Shown one piece after another: positions 1 to 8,501 of a stretch of 64,000 nucleotides of DNA. This DNA is from JAGVSZ01 sp035456405 (lineage in GTDB: Bacteria; Pseudomonadota; Gammaproteobacteria; Burkholderiales; SG8-39). Position numbers and translations under genes: made by a program. Position 1 is the first letter of the stretch, and the number at the start of each line of letters is the position of its first letter. Location: the NCBI GenBank assembly GCA_035456405.1, contig DATIDG010000027.1, forward strand, positions 1 through 64,000. Direction: 5' to 3'. Under the pieces are notes generated by a model that saw only the letters and a list, made by a program, of their open reading frames with translations, had not been told where the DNA came from and did not search any database.

Positions 1-2
1 TG

Positions 3-737
3 CTCGTGGTGTTCATCACGGTCTGGGAATGGCTCCCGCGCGCCGTCGGCGTCCCCGAGTTCATCCTGCCGCCGCCCTCGAAGGTGTGGTCGGAGTTCCT
101 GCGCATGCTCGCCAACGAGCGGCTGCTCTGGCACACGGGCATCACCACGCTCGAGATCATCGTCGGGTTCGTGCTCGGGTGTCTCCTCGGGATCGTGATC
201 GGGTTCGTTCTCGGCCTTTCGCCGAAGACGGAGCTGGTGCTGTCGCCCTACATCCTGGCGCTGCAGATCGCGCCGAAGGTCGCCTTCGCGCCGCTCTTCG
301 TGATGTGGCTCGGCTACACGGTGTACCCGAAGATCCTGGTCGCGATCCTGATCGTCTTCTTCCCGGTGATGGTCAACGTGCTCACCGCCGTCCGGACGGT
401 GGACCCGGACATGGTGAGCCTCGCGCGCTCGTTCTCGGCCACCCGCATGCAGATCTTCCGCCTGATCGAATACCCGGCGTCGCTGCCGCCGCTGTTCGCG
501 GGCTTGCGCATCGCCGCGACGCTGGCGGTGATCGGCGTGGTCGTGGGCGAGCTGGTCGGCGGCAACCTCGGGCTGGGCTACCTGCTCACCTACGGCGAAG
601 GGCAGGGCAATACCGCGATGGTGTTCGTCACGATCATCGTGCTGACGCTCATCGGCATCGTCGCGTACGCCGGGGTCGCGCTCTTCGAGCGCCGGGTGCT
701 CCACTACATGCCCAAGGCGCAGCACGTGAGCGTCTGA
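3..737 (+). CDS. ABC transporter permease, nitrate/sulfonate/taurine type (5' end outside window)
   Basis: Inner-membrane permease of a NitT/TauT-type importer. The reading frame is open to the left edge, so the true start probably lies upstream; the first possible start inside the window is GTG at 6. Several hydrophobic segments are visible. The EAA-type cytoplasmic loop that docks the ATPase is recognisable around the residues reading ARSFSATRMQIFRLIEYPAS. The gene overlaps the following SDR gene by one base (stop TGA 735-737, ATG 737), so it is probably the last transport gene of an operon that continues into the catabolic genes. The cognate ATPase and binding protein are not in the window. 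The substrate is inferred to be that of the downstream pathway. Confidence 0.9.
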   Translation, partial: LVVFITVWEWLPRAVGVPEFILPPPSKVWSEFLRMLANERLLWHTGITTLEIIVGFVLGCLLGIVIGFVLGLSPKTELVLSPYILALQIAPKVAFAPLFVMWLGYTVYPKILVAILIVFFPVMVNVLTAVRTVDPDMVSLARSFSATRMQIFRLIEYPASLPPLFAGLRIAATLAVIGVVVGELVGGNLGLGYLLTYGEGQGNTAMVFVTIIVLTLIGIVAYAGVALFERRVLHYMPKAQHVSV

Positions 738-1477
738 TGGCGGGCATGCTGCGCGACCGACGCATCCTCGTTACCGGCGGTGCACGCGGCCTCGGGCGCG
801 CGTTTGCCGAAGCTGCGCTGGGCGCCGGCGCCCGGGTCGCGGTCGCGGACATCCTGGAAGAGGCCGGCCGGGCGACCGCAAAGGAGATCGGCGCGACGTT
901 CGTGCCGCTGGACCTCGCCTCCGCTGCGTCGATCGAGGCCTGCGTCGCCGGCGCCGCCGACGCACTCGGCGGGATCGACGGTCTCATCAACAACGGCGCC
1001 ATCACGAGCTCCGGCGGCAAGACGCTCGCGGAGTTGGACGTGGACACGTGGGACCGGGTGATGGCGGTGAACGTGCGCGGCACCTGGCTCGCCACCCGCG
1101 CGGCGCTCGCGCACCTGAGGACATCGGGCAAGGGGCGGGTGGTCAACGTCGCCTCCGACACGGCGCTCTGGGGCGCGCCCCGGCTCATGGCCTACGTGGC
1201 GAGCAAAGGCGCGGTGATCGCGATGACGAAGTCGATGGCGCGGGAACTCGGGGCCGACGGGATCACGGTCAACGCGGTCGCCCCGGGACTCACGCTCGTC
1301 GAGGCGACCGAGTACGTGCCGGCCGAGCGCCACCGGCTGTACCTGGATGGCCGCGCGATCAACCGGGCACAGGTGCCCGAGGACGTTTGTGGGGCGGTGA
1401 CCTACCTGCTGTCGGATGCGGCGGCGTTCGTCACCGGCCAGCTGCTCGCCGTGAACGGCGGGTTCGTGATGCATTGA
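737..1477 (+). CDS. SDR family NAD(P)-dependent oxidoreductase
   Basis: Classical short-chain dehydrogenase/reductase of 246 residues. The N-terminal nucleotide-binding motif TGGARGLG is near residues 13-20. An NNGA motif follows around residue 85, and the catalytic pair Y153/K157 sits in YVASK. The C-terminus ends in the usual VTGQLLAVNGGF. ATG at 737 is chosen because it overlaps the upstream stop and places the Rossmann motif at the usual distance from the N-terminus. It probably oxidises or reduces an alcohol/ketone intermediate, or a cis-dihydrodiol, in the catabolic cluster. The substrate cannot be read from sequence. Confidence 0.92.
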   Translation: MAGMLRDRRILVTGGARGLGRAFAEAALGAGARVAVADILEEAGRATAKEIGATFVPLDLASAASIEACVAGAADALGGIDGLINNGAITSSGGKTLAELDVDTWDRVMAVNVRGTWLATRAALAHLRTSGKGRVVNVASDTALWGAPRLMAYVASKGAVIAMTKSMARELGADGITVNAVAPGLTLVEATEYVPAERHRLYLDGRAINRAQVPEDVCGAVTYLLSDAAAFVTGQLLAVNGGFVMH

Positions 1478-1502
1478 GTGGACCTTTCGCAGGAGAAAAA
1501 AC

Positions 1503-2042
1503 ATGGCTGATTCGGCTGTCAAGGAACCGCAGACCAAGCGTTCGTGGGATCGCCCCGAAGGCGCGACCCTCGCGCAATGGATGGAGTCGCGGGTCGCGCG
1601 CCATTCGACCCGGAAGTACGACTGGAACGCGCTCAAGTTTCAGGCCGACTACGACCCGAAGTACCGCCGCGCGCAGATGCGCTACGTCGGCACCGGCGGC
1701 ACCGGGGTCGCGGCCGACACGAACACGATTCCCGCCGAGCACTTCACGTTCTCGACCATGATCCTGCCGGCCGGCGCTGAGGGCCCGCTTCACGTCCACA
1801 ACGACGTCGAGGAGATCTTCTTCGTGCTGCGCGGCAAAGTGAAGCTGATCGCCGAGAAGGACGGGGAGCGCTGGGAAGCCGTGGTCGGCGAGCGCGACCT
1901 GATCTCGTGGCCGCCCGGCGTATACCGCGGCGAGATCAACGTCGGCGAAGAGGATGCGCTGATGTGCGTCATGCTGGGCTCGGCGAAGCCGGTCACGCCG
2001 ACCTATCCGCCGGACCATCCGCTCGCGAAGATCAAGCGTTGA
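1503..2042 (+). CDS. cupin domain protein
   Basis: A 179-residue single-domain cupin. The metal-binding motif is present: H97 and H99 in PLHVHNDVEE, with E103/E104 following, in the central beta-barrel (about residues 85-160). A purine-rich ribosome site (AGGAG) precedes the ATG by about eight bases. Single cupins in aromatic-degradation clusters can be dioxygenases, isomerases or small-molecule sensors; none of these can be singled out here. It lies between the SDR and the alpha/beta hydrolase, all in one direction with short gaps, so co-transcription is likely. Confidence 0.88.
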   Translation: MADSAVKEPQTKRSWDRPEGATLAQWMESRVARHSTRKYDWNALKFQADYDPKYRRAQMRYVGTGGTGVAADTNTIPAEHFTFSTMILPAGAEGPLHVHNDVEEIFFVLRGKVKLIAEKDGERWEAVVGERDLISWPPGVYRGEINVGEEDALMCVMLGSAKPVTPTYPPDHPLAKIKR

Positions 2043-2044
2043 CC

Positions 2045-2902
2045 ATGGCGCTCGACCTCGGCCCCGCCGACGCGCTCGTCGCCGCGCATCCGCCCGCCAG
2101 GCGGCGGACCGCGCGCGGGACCTTCTCGTACCGCGAAGCGGGGACGGGGCCGGCGCTCGTGCTGCTGCACGGAATCGGCAACCAGTCGGGGTCGTGGGCG
2201 CGGCAGCTCGACGCGCTCGCGCCGCGCTTCCGGGTCATCGCATGGGATGCGCCCGGATACGGCGACTCCGATGCTCTGGCAACCGAATGGCCTTCCGCGG
2301 CCGACTACGCGGACTCGGCTCGGGCGCTTCTCGATGCGCTCGGCATCGAGCGGGCGGTGCTGGTCGCGAGCTCGCTCGGTGCATTGGTGGCCGGCGCGCT
2401 GGCGGCCGAATCGCCAGCGCGGGTGGCCGGCCTCGTGCTGCTCAACCCAGCCGGCGGCTACGGCCTCGCCGACCCGAAGGAGCGCGAGGAGAAGCTCGCC
2501 GCGCGGCTCGCCCGCCTCGCCGAGCTCGGTCCGGCGGGCATGGCGCAGACGCTCCCGCCGGGGATGCTCGCGAAGACCGCCTCCGCCGAGGCCCGGGCGC
2601 TTGCCGCGTGGGGCACGGCGCGAATTCGCCCCGACGGCTACGCGCAGGCAGCGCGCATGCTCGCGCAGGGTCGCCTCGCCGAGGATGCAGCGCGCTATTC
2701 CGGCCCGGTGCTGGTGGTCGCGGCAGCCGAGGACACCATCACCCCGCCAGCGGGCTGCGAGCGGATCGCGCAGGCGTTCCCGCGCGGCGCCTACCGTCTC
2801 CTGACCGGGGCAGGGCATCTCTCCTACCTCGATGTACCGGCGACCGTCAACGCGATCATCGCGGAGTTCGCGGCGCGCTGCGTCCAGGAAGCGGCGGTAT
2901 GA
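2045..2902 (+). CDS. alpha/beta hydrolase (possible meta-cleavage product hydrolase)
   Basis: An alpha/beta-fold hydrolase of 285 residues. The oxyanion loop LLHGIGNQSGSW is near residue 45. The nucleophile elbow reads A108-S-S110-L-G112, so the first Gly of GxSxG is Ala, a tolerated variation. An acid residue lies in AAEDTITPP and a catalytic His in GAGHLSYLD. ATG 2045 starts two bases after the cupin stop. Together with the extradiol-type protein at 9978 it would fit a BphD/MhpC-like C-C hydrolase acting on a ring-cleavage product. That role is inferred from context; a simple esterase is the alternative. Confidence 0.88.
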   Translation: MALDLGPADALVAAHPPARRRTARGTFSYREAGTGPALVLLHGIGNQSGSWARQLDALAPRFRVIAWDAPGYGDSDALATEWPSAADYADSARALLDALGIERAVLVASSLGALVAGALAAESPARVAGLVLLNPAGGYGLADPKEREEKLAARLARLAELGPAGMAQTLPPGMLAKTASAEARALAAWGTARIRPDGYAQAARMLAQGRLAEDAARYSGPVLVVAAAEDTITPPAGCERIAQAFPRGAYRLLTGAGHLSYLDVPATVNAIIAEFAARCVQEAAV

Positions 2903-3687
2903 GCGAGCTCGTGCCGAAATACAACGTTCCGGGCCTCGAGCGCGGATTGCGGGTGCTGCAGCTCTTCGATCGCGCCCGCCCGCTGCTCTCCGCGGCGGAG
3001 ATGGCGCGCGCGCTCGCGATCCCGCGGTCGACGGCCTTCCGCATCGCGCAGACGCTCGAGTTCCTCGGCTTCCTCCAGCGCGACGGCGAGCGCTTTCGCG
3101 TCGGCCCCGCGGTGCTGCGGCTGGGATTCGAGTACATCGCCTCGCTCGAGGTGACCGACCTCGCCCGCCCCGTGATCGAGCGCCTGCGCGACGAGACCGG
3201 CCTCTCGTCGCAGCTCGTGATCCGCGACGGGCGCGAGGTGATCGTGGTCCTGAAGGCATCGCCGCCCTCGACCTTCGCGACCAACGTCACGGTCGGAACG
3301 CGCATGCCGGCGCACGCGACGATCCTCGGCCGCGTGCTCCTTGCGGACGCAAGCGACGACGCGCTCCGCAGGCTGTACCCGGAGGCGGCGCTGCCGCAGG
3401 TCTCGCCCAGCTCGCCGCGCACGCTCGCCGACCTGAGGCGGCTGCTGCGCGAGGATCGCGCGCGCGGGTACGCGGTCAGCGAGTCGTTCTTCGAGCAGGG
3501 GGTCTCCGCGATCGCCGCGCCGGTGCGCGACGAGAGCGGGTCGACCGTGGCCGCGATCAGCGTGACCGCGCAGCGCCCGAAGCTCGAGCCCGCCGACCTG
3601 CGCGATCGGCTCGTGAAGCAGGTCATCGGCGCAGCGGCGGAGCTGTCGCGCCGGCTCAACCACCACATGGCCGCGGCGGCTGCATGA
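2899..3687 (+). CDS. IclR family transcriptional regulator
   Basis: A 262-residue IclR-type regulator. The N-terminal winged helix-turn-helix lies about residues 10-70 (AEMARALAIPRSTAFRIAQ is the recognition region). The C-terminal effector-binding domain includes the family stretch RGYAVSESFFEQGVSAIAAP. ATG 2899 overlaps the hydrolase stop in an ATGA arrangement, so the regulator is translated as part of the operon it probably controls. IclR proteins in such clusters usually sense an aromatic substrate or acid intermediate. No operator was identified with confidence. The C-terminus has a short Ala run. Confidence 0.93.
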   Translation: MSELVPKYNVPGLERGLRVLQLFDRARPLLSAAEMARALAIPRSTAFRIAQTLEFLGFLQRDGERFRVGPAVLRLGFEYIASLEVTDLARPVIERLRDETGLSSQLVIRDGREVIVVLKASPPSTFATNVTVGTRMPAHATILGRVLLADASDDALRRLYPEAALPQVSPSSPRTLADLRRLLREDRARGYAVSESFFEQGVSAIAAPVRDESGSTVAAISVTAQRPKLEPADLRDRLVKQVIGAAAELSRRLNHHMAAAAA

Positions 3688-3730
3688 GCCGCGCGGCGTC
3701 ATCGAGGTCCGGCAACCCCAAGGAGGAGTC

Positions 3731-4099
3731 ATGGCAGAACGAGGCGCAATGAGGATGCACTTGCCCGCGGCGAACACCGCAGGCCTGATCCAGGACTGCA
3801 ACCCCTACCTGGAGGCGTACCGCAACGCGCGCCCGAACCAGGTCGCCGGCGGCGGGCAGGTCTTCGGGACGGCGGATCGGGACTTGATCGTGTGGCAGAC
3901 GCGTCCCGCGGCGCCGAGCGAGTACGAGCGGACGCTCGCCGACACGCTCGAGCAGATCTTCGCGCAGCGGACCTACGACCTGCCCGAGATCGTGGCCGCG
4001 CTGAATCGCGAAGGCGTGCGCACGCCGGCCGGCGAGACCTGGACCGAGCGCAATTTCCAGGACACGCTGCGCGAGCTGGGCAAGCTCGCGTTCGGCTAA
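3731..4099 (+). CDS. recombinase-like helix-turn-helix domain protein
   Basis: A small protein of 122 residues. Its C-terminal half (about residues 70-120) resembles the 'Recombinase' domain of serine recombinases: a helical repeat containing IVAALNREGVRTPAGETWTE and a following helix. The catalytic resolvase domain is absent. The N-terminal half is unrelated to any family I recognise. A GGAGG ribosome site lies six bases before ATG 3731. The Rieske oxygenase gene follows after 27 bp. As I recall, this small protein type recurs beside Rieske oxygenases, so it may assist the oxygenase or regulate the operon. It is not evidence of a mobile element. Confidence 0.8.
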   Translation: MAERGAMRMHLPAANTAGLIQDCNPYLEAYRNARPNQVAGGGQVFGTADRDLIVWQTRPAAPSEYERTLADTLEQIFAQRTYDLPEIVAALNREGVRTPAGETWTERNFQDTLRELGKLAFG

Positions 4100-4126
4100 C
4101 ACGACATCGAGAAGCACGGAGGCATC

Positions 4127-5173
4127 ATGACAGATCCCAAAGCGGTCGAGCAGCTCGTCAATCGCGGGCTGAGGAACCAGTGGTATCCGGTGCTGCCCAG
4201 CTGGGCGGTCGCCGGCGCGCCGATCGGCATTACGCGGCTGTCCGAGAACCTCGTCCTGTGGCGCGACGAGGCGGGCGCGGTTCACGCGATCGAGGACCGG
4301 TGCCCGCATCGCGGCGCGCGCCTGTCGCTCGGGTGGAATCTCGGCGACCGCGTGGCGTGCTGGTACCACGGGGTGGAGGTGGACGGCACCGGGACGGTGC
4401 GCAAGGTTCCGGCTGTCCATCCCTGCCCGCTCGAGGGCCAGCAGGCCGTGAAGAGCTACCCGGTCAAGGAAGTCCGCGGCGGCATCTTCGTCTACTTCGG
4501 CGACGCGCTGCATGCCGAGCCGTGCCCGCTCGAGCTGCCCGAGGAACTCACCAGCGACGAGTACGGCGCGATCCTCTGCTTCGCAAAGTGGAAGTGCAAT
4601 TACCGCTACGCGATCGACAACGTCATGGATCCGATGCACGGGGCGTACCTCCACGCGGTGTCGCATTCGATGGCCTCGGGCGACAAGACCGCGAACATGC
4701 AGCTGCGCAAGACGCCGACCGGGCTCGTCTTCGAGAAGACCAACCAGCGCGACGTGAACTTCGACTGGACCGAGTTCGGCGACACCGGCGCGATGTGGCT
4801 GCGCCTGGCGATCCCCTACCGCCCGAACGCCGGTCCGGGCGGCAACTTCGGCATCGCCGGATTCGTGACGCCGGTCGACGAGGAGCACTGCCTGGTGTTC
4901 TTCTGGCGCAACCGCAAGTGCACCGGCTGGGTCCGCGACGTGTGGCAGTTCATGTACCGGACCAAGCTGGAGGGCCTGCACTGGGCGGTGCTCGAGCAGG
5001 ACCGGTTCGTGCTCGAGAACATGGCGCCGGACGCGCGCTCGCGCGAGTTCCTCTACCAGCACGACACCGGGCTCGCGCGGCTGCGCCGGATCCTCGAGAA
5101 GAAGGCGGAAGGCCAGCTCCAGGCACTCGAGAAGGCGGCCGCATCGACGTCGGCCGCGAAGGCGGCCGCGTAG
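4127..5173 (+). CDS. Rieske 2Fe-2S aromatic ring-hydroxylating oxygenase, catalytic component
   Basis: A 348-residue Rieske non-heme iron oxygenase of the short vanillate-demethylase/phthalate-oxygenase-like class. The [2Fe-2S] ligands are C59, H61 (CPH), C78 and H81 (CWYH). The mononuclear iron site begins in the stretch NVMDPMHGAYLH, which carries the bridging Asp and two His. The tail has an Ala/Lys-rich coiled segment. It would hydroxylate or demethylate an aromatic or heteroaromatic ring. Electrons could come from the FAD reductase at 10907 through a ferredoxin that is not visible in the window. The substrate is unknown. Confidence 0.93.
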   Translation: MTDPKAVEQLVNRGLRNQWYPVLPSWAVAGAPIGITRLSENLVLWRDEAGAVHAIEDRCPHRGARLSLGWNLGDRVACWYHGVEVDGTGTVRKVPAVHPCPLEGQQAVKSYPVKEVRGGIFVYFGDALHAEPCPLELPEELTSDEYGAILCFAKWKCNYRYAIDNVMDPMHGAYLHAVSHSMASGDKTANMQLRKTPTGLVFEKTNQRDVNFDWTEFGDTGAMWLRLAIPYRPNAGPGGNFGIAGFVTPVDEEHCLVFFWRNRKCTGWVRDVWQFMYRTKLEGLHWAVLEQDRFVLENMAPDARSREFLYQHDTGLARLRRILEKKAEGQLQALEKAAASTSAAKAAA

Positions 5174-5188
5174 ACCGGGCCGGCACCC

Positions 5189-5995
5189 ATGCCGCAGGCG
5201 CTCTCGTTCGGGCTCGAGGACCGCGTCGCCGTCGTGACGGGCGGCTCGTCGGGCATCGGGCTCGCGACGGCGCGGCTCGCGCTGCACGCCGGCGCGCGGG
5301 TGGCGATCTGCGGCCGGAACGCGGTGCGCCTCGACGAGGCGCACGCAGCGCTCGCGGGCGAGGCGGGCGGCGACCGCGTTCTCGCGCAGCGCTGCGACGT
5401 GCTCGACGCCGGCGAGGTCGCGGCATTCGCCCGGACCGTCGAGAGCCGGTTCGGCGCCGCCGACGTGCTCGTAAACAACGCTGGCGAGGGGCGCGTCTCG
5501 ACGTTCGCCGACACCGCCGACGAGGCGTGGCGCGCGGAGCTCGACCTGAAATTCTTCAGCGTGATCCGCCCAACGCGGGCGTTCCTGCCGCAGCTCGAGC
5601 GGTCCGCGGCCGGCTCGATCGTGTGCGTGAACTCGCTGCTCGCACGCCAGCCGGAGCCGCACATGGTCGCAACCTCGGCCGCCCGCGCCGGCGTGCTCAA
5701 CCTGGTGCGCTCGCTCGCCACCGAGCTCGCGCCGCGCCGCGTGCGCGTGAACGCGGTCCTCATCGGCCTGGTCGAGTCCGGCCAGTGGCGGCGCCGGTAT
5801 CAGGCGCAGGCCGCCGGAGGCGAGACCTGGGAAGCGTGGACTGCCGCCGTGGCCGAGCGCAAGGGCATTCCGCTCGGCCGCCTGGGGCGGCCGGAGGAGG
5901 CGGCGCAGGCGATCGTCTTCCTCGCCTCGCCGCTCGCGTCGTACACCACCGGCACTTTCATCGACGTCTCAGGGGGCCATTCCCGCCATGTCTGA
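5189..5995 (+). CDS. SDR family protein with substituted catalytic Tyr/Lys
   Basis: A 268-residue short-chain dehydrogenase-like protein. The cofactor motif TGGSSGIG and the NNAG motif are intact. At the position of the usual YxxxK pair, however, it reads T162-S-A-A-R166, so both the catalytic Tyr and Lys are replaced; the DNA at 5672-5686 reads clearly. The C-terminus is normal (TGTFIDVSGG). It may have a different chemistry, or a structural or binding role. The gene starts 15 bp after the Rieske gene and overlaps the ThDP enzyme gene by eight bases, so it is firmly in the operon. Confidence 0.9.
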   Translation: MPQALSFGLEDRVAVVTGGSSGIGLATARLALHAGARVAICGRNAVRLDEAHAALAGEAGGDRVLAQRCDVLDAGEVAAFARTVESRFGAADVLVNNAGEGRVSTFADTADEAWRAELDLKFFSVIRPTRAFLPQLERSAAGSIVCVNSLLARQPEPHMVATSAARAGVLNLVRSLATELAPRRVRVNAVLIGLVESGQWRRRYQAQAAGGETWEAWTAAVAERKGIPLGRLGRPEEAAQAIVFLASPLASYTTGTFIDVSGGHSRHV

Positions 5996-7682
5996 CCGCA
6001 CGCAATCGACAACCTCGCGCACCACCGTGGGCGAGCTCGTCGCCGCGTTCCTCGAGAACTGCGGCGCGCGGGCCGCGTTCGGCGTGATCTCGATCCACAA
6101 CATGCCGATCCTCGATGCGTTCGGCCGCCGGGCGGCGGCCGCGGCCGCGCAGGGACGGCCGGCGCCGATCCGCTTCGTGCCGGCGCGCAGCGAACCCGGC
6201 GCAGTGAACATGGCCGATGCGTACGCCCGCGTGTCGGGCGGTATCGGGGTGGCCGTCACCAGCACCGGCACGGCCGCCGGCAATGCCTGCGGCGCGATGG
6301 TGGAGGCGCTCACCGCCGGCTCGCCGGTCGTGCACCTGACCGGCCAGATCGAGGTGCCTTACCTCGATCGCGATCTCGCGTACATCCACGAGGCGCCCGA
6401 GCAGCTCGACATGCTGCGCGCGGTGTCGAAGGCCGCGTTCCGCGTGCGCAGTCCGGAGACGGCGCTCGGCACGCTGCGCGAGGCGGTGCGCGTCGCGCTC
6501 ACCGCGCCCCGCGGCCCGGTGAGCGTCGAGATTCCGATCGACATCCAGGCCGCCGAGATCGAGCACCCCGCGTCGCTCGCTCCGGCCGCAGTCGCAGCCC
6601 TGCAGCCGCGGGCGGACGAGCTCGACGTGCTGGCCGATCGCCTCGCCGGCGCGAAACGGCCGCTGCTGTGGCTCGGCGGCGGCGCGCGCGACGCTGAAGG
6701 CGCGGTGCGCCGTCTGCTCGATCTGGGCTTCGGCGTGGTGACGAGCGTGCAGGGTCGAGGCATCGTGCCCGAAGATCACGCGATGTCGCTCGGCGCCTTC
6801 AACCTCCACGAGCCGGTGGAGAAGTTCTACGCGAGCTGCGACGCGATGCTCGTCGTCGGCTCGCGCCTGCGCAGCAACGAGACGCTCACGTACAAGCTCA
6901 AGCTGCCGCGCCCGCTCTACCGCATCGACGCGGACCCGCAGCAGCAGGGGCGCTGCTATGCCGACGACCTGTTCGTCGCCGGAGACAGCGCGGTGGCGCT
7001 GGCCGCCCTGGCGGACAGGCTCGCAGGCCGGATGAGGCCGGACCCCGCGTTCGCGCGCGACCTGGCGGCCGCCCGGGAGGCGGCAGAGAAGCTGGTGCGC
7101 GACGGCCTCGGCCCTTACGAGCGTCTCGTCGCGGAGGTGCAACGCGCCGCCGGGCGCGACTTCGTGTGGGTGCGAGATGTCACCGTGTCGAACAGCACCT
7201 GGGGCAACCGCAGCCTGCGCATCGCCGGCCCGCGCGACGGCGTGCACGCGCTCGGCGGCGGGATCGGGCAGGGCGTGCAGATGGCCATCGGCGCCGCGCT
7301 CGCCGCCGGCGGGCGCAAGACGCTGTGCCTGGTCGGGGACGGCGGGCTGCAGGTGAACATCGGCGAGCTGGCAACGCTCGTGCAGGAGAAGGCCGACGTC
7401 GTCGTGTTGCTCATGAACGACGGCGGCTACGGCGTCATCCGCAACATCCAGGACGCCTACTACGGCGGGCGGCGCTACTACTCCGACCTGCACACGCCCG
7501 ACTTCGCCGGGCTCGCACGGTCGCTGGCACTGCCGCACCACCGCGTCGGCGATCTCGGGCAGATCGGCGCAACGCTGCGCGACGCGCTCGCGCAGCGCGG
7601 CCCGGTGCTGATCGAGATTGACATGGCTGCCATCGGACCGTTCGCGAAGCAGTTCGCGGGGCCGCCGGTGCGCAAGGCATGA
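5988..7682 (+). CDS. thiamine diphosphate-dependent enzyme (acetolactate synthase/benzoylformate decarboxylase superfamily)
   Basis: A 564-residue three-domain ThDP enzyme. The N-terminal PYR domain has the cofactor-activating Glu E69 in RSEPGAVNMADAYAR. A central domain is followed by the C-terminal PP domain with G450-D-G452 and N477 of the GDG-x24-N Mg/ThDP motif. It could be a 2-oxo acid decarboxylase, a carboligase or a C-C lyase. Members of this superfamily in catabolic operons often cleave 2-oxo or 1,3-diketone intermediates. ATG 5988 overlaps the SDR and its stop overlaps the next gene. The specific reaction cannot be told from sequence. Confidence 0.92.
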   Translation: MSDRTQSTTSRTTVGELVAAFLENCGARAAFGVISIHNMPILDAFGRRAAAAAAQGRPAPIRFVPARSEPGAVNMADAYARVSGGIGVAVTSTGTAAGNACGAMVEALTAGSPVVHLTGQIEVPYLDRDLAYIHEAPEQLDMLRAVSKAAFRVRSPETALGTLREAVRVALTAPRGPVSVEIPIDIQAAEIEHPASLAPAAVAALQPRADELDVLADRLAGAKRPLLWLGGGARDAEGAVRRLLDLGFGVVTSVQGRGIVPEDHAMSLGAFNLHEPVEKFYASCDAMLVVGSRLRSNETLTYKLKLPRPLYRIDADPQQQGRCYADDLFVAGDSAVALAALADRLAGRMRPDPAFARDLAAAREAAEKLVRDGLGPYERLVAEVQRAAGRDFVWVRDVTVSNSTWGNRSLRIAGPRDGVHALGGGIGQGVQMAIGAALAAGGRKTLCLVGDGGLQVNIGELATLVQEKADVVVLLMNDGGYGVIRNIQDAYYGGRRYYSDLHTPDFAGLARSLALPHHRVGDLGQIGATLRDALAQRGPVLIEIDMAAIGPFAKQFAGPPVRKA

Positions 7683-8476
7683 AGCGTGCGCTCCTCATCG
7701 GCTGCGGCGCGATCGGCCGGGTCGTGCTCGCCAAGCTCGCCGGCGATCCGTCCGTGCGCGTCACGCACGTGCTCGAGACGCCCGCACGCAGGGCAGAGCT
7801 CCAGCGCGAGCTCGGAGACGGGGTCACGGTCGTGAGCGATCTCGCGGCGACGCAGGGCGCGATCGACTGCGCGATCGAGTGCGCGGGGCACGGCGCCGTC
7901 GTAACGTCCGTGATTCCCCTGCTCGAGCGCGGCGTGGACGTCGCCCTGGTCTCGGTCGGGGCGCTGGCGGAGGAGGGCCTGCCGGAGCGGCTCGAGGCCG
8001 CGGCGCGCGCGGGCGGCACACAGCTGACGCTCGTCTCCGGCGCGATTGGCGCAATCGACGCGATCGCCGCGGCGCGGATCGGCGGGCTCGACGAGGTGAT
8101 CTACACCGGCCGCAAGCCCCCGCTGGGCTGGGTCGGCAGCCCGGCGGAAAAGGCCGTCGATCTGAAGACGCTCGCGCGCCCGGTCGAGATCTTCGAAGGC
8201 AGCGCGCGGGACGCCGCGCGGCTCTACCCGAAGAATGCAAACGTCGCCGCGACCCTCTCGCTCGCCGGACTAGGCCTGGACCGCACGCGCGTCACGCTGA
8301 TCGCCGACCCGGGCGTGACGCGGAACGTGCACCGCGTCGCCGCGCGCGGCGCGTTCGGTGACCTGGACATCACGCTCTCGGGCGAGCCCCTGCCGGGCAA
8401 CCCCAAGACCTCGTCGCTCGCTGCCTACAGTGCAGTGCGCGCGCTGCGCGATCTCGCGGTCCCGATCCGTTTCTGA
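7679..8476 (+). CDS. aspartate dehydrogenase-like oxidoreductase (NadX family)
   Basis: A 265-residue protein with an N-terminal Rossmann motif (GCGAIGRVV, about residues 8-16). Family blocks follow: SGAIGAIDAI, YPKNANVAAT, a conserved His in TRNVHRV and the C-terminal NPKTSSLAAYS. This matches the L-aspartate dehydrogenase fold (EC 1.4.1.21 family). The enzyme normally interconverts aspartate and iminoaspartate with NAD(P). In this operon it more likely acts on an amino- or imino-acid pathway intermediate, which would suggest a nitrogen-containing substrate; that is inference. ATG 7679 overlaps the ThDP gene stop by four bases. Confidence 0.9.
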   Translation: MKRALLIGCGAIGRVVLAKLAGDPSVRVTHVLETPARRAELQRELGDGVTVVSDLAATQGAIDCAIECAGHGAVVTSVIPLLERGVDVALVSVGALAEEGLPERLEAAARAGGTQLTLVSGAIGAIDAIAAARIGGLDEVIYTGRKPPLGWVGSPAEKAVDLKTLARPVEIFEGSARDAARLYPKNANVAATLSLAGLGLDRTRVTLIADPGVTRNVHRVAARGAFGDLDITLSGEPLPGNPKTSSLAAYSAVRALRDLAVPIRF

Positions 8477-8501
8477 AGCGGCTTTCGCAAGGAACCGAAC
8501 C

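Noticed and set aside
3731..4099. A serine recombinase marking a mobile element
   Set aside because: Only the helical C-terminal domain resembles a recombinase; there is no catalytic domain, no inverted ends and no integration signs.
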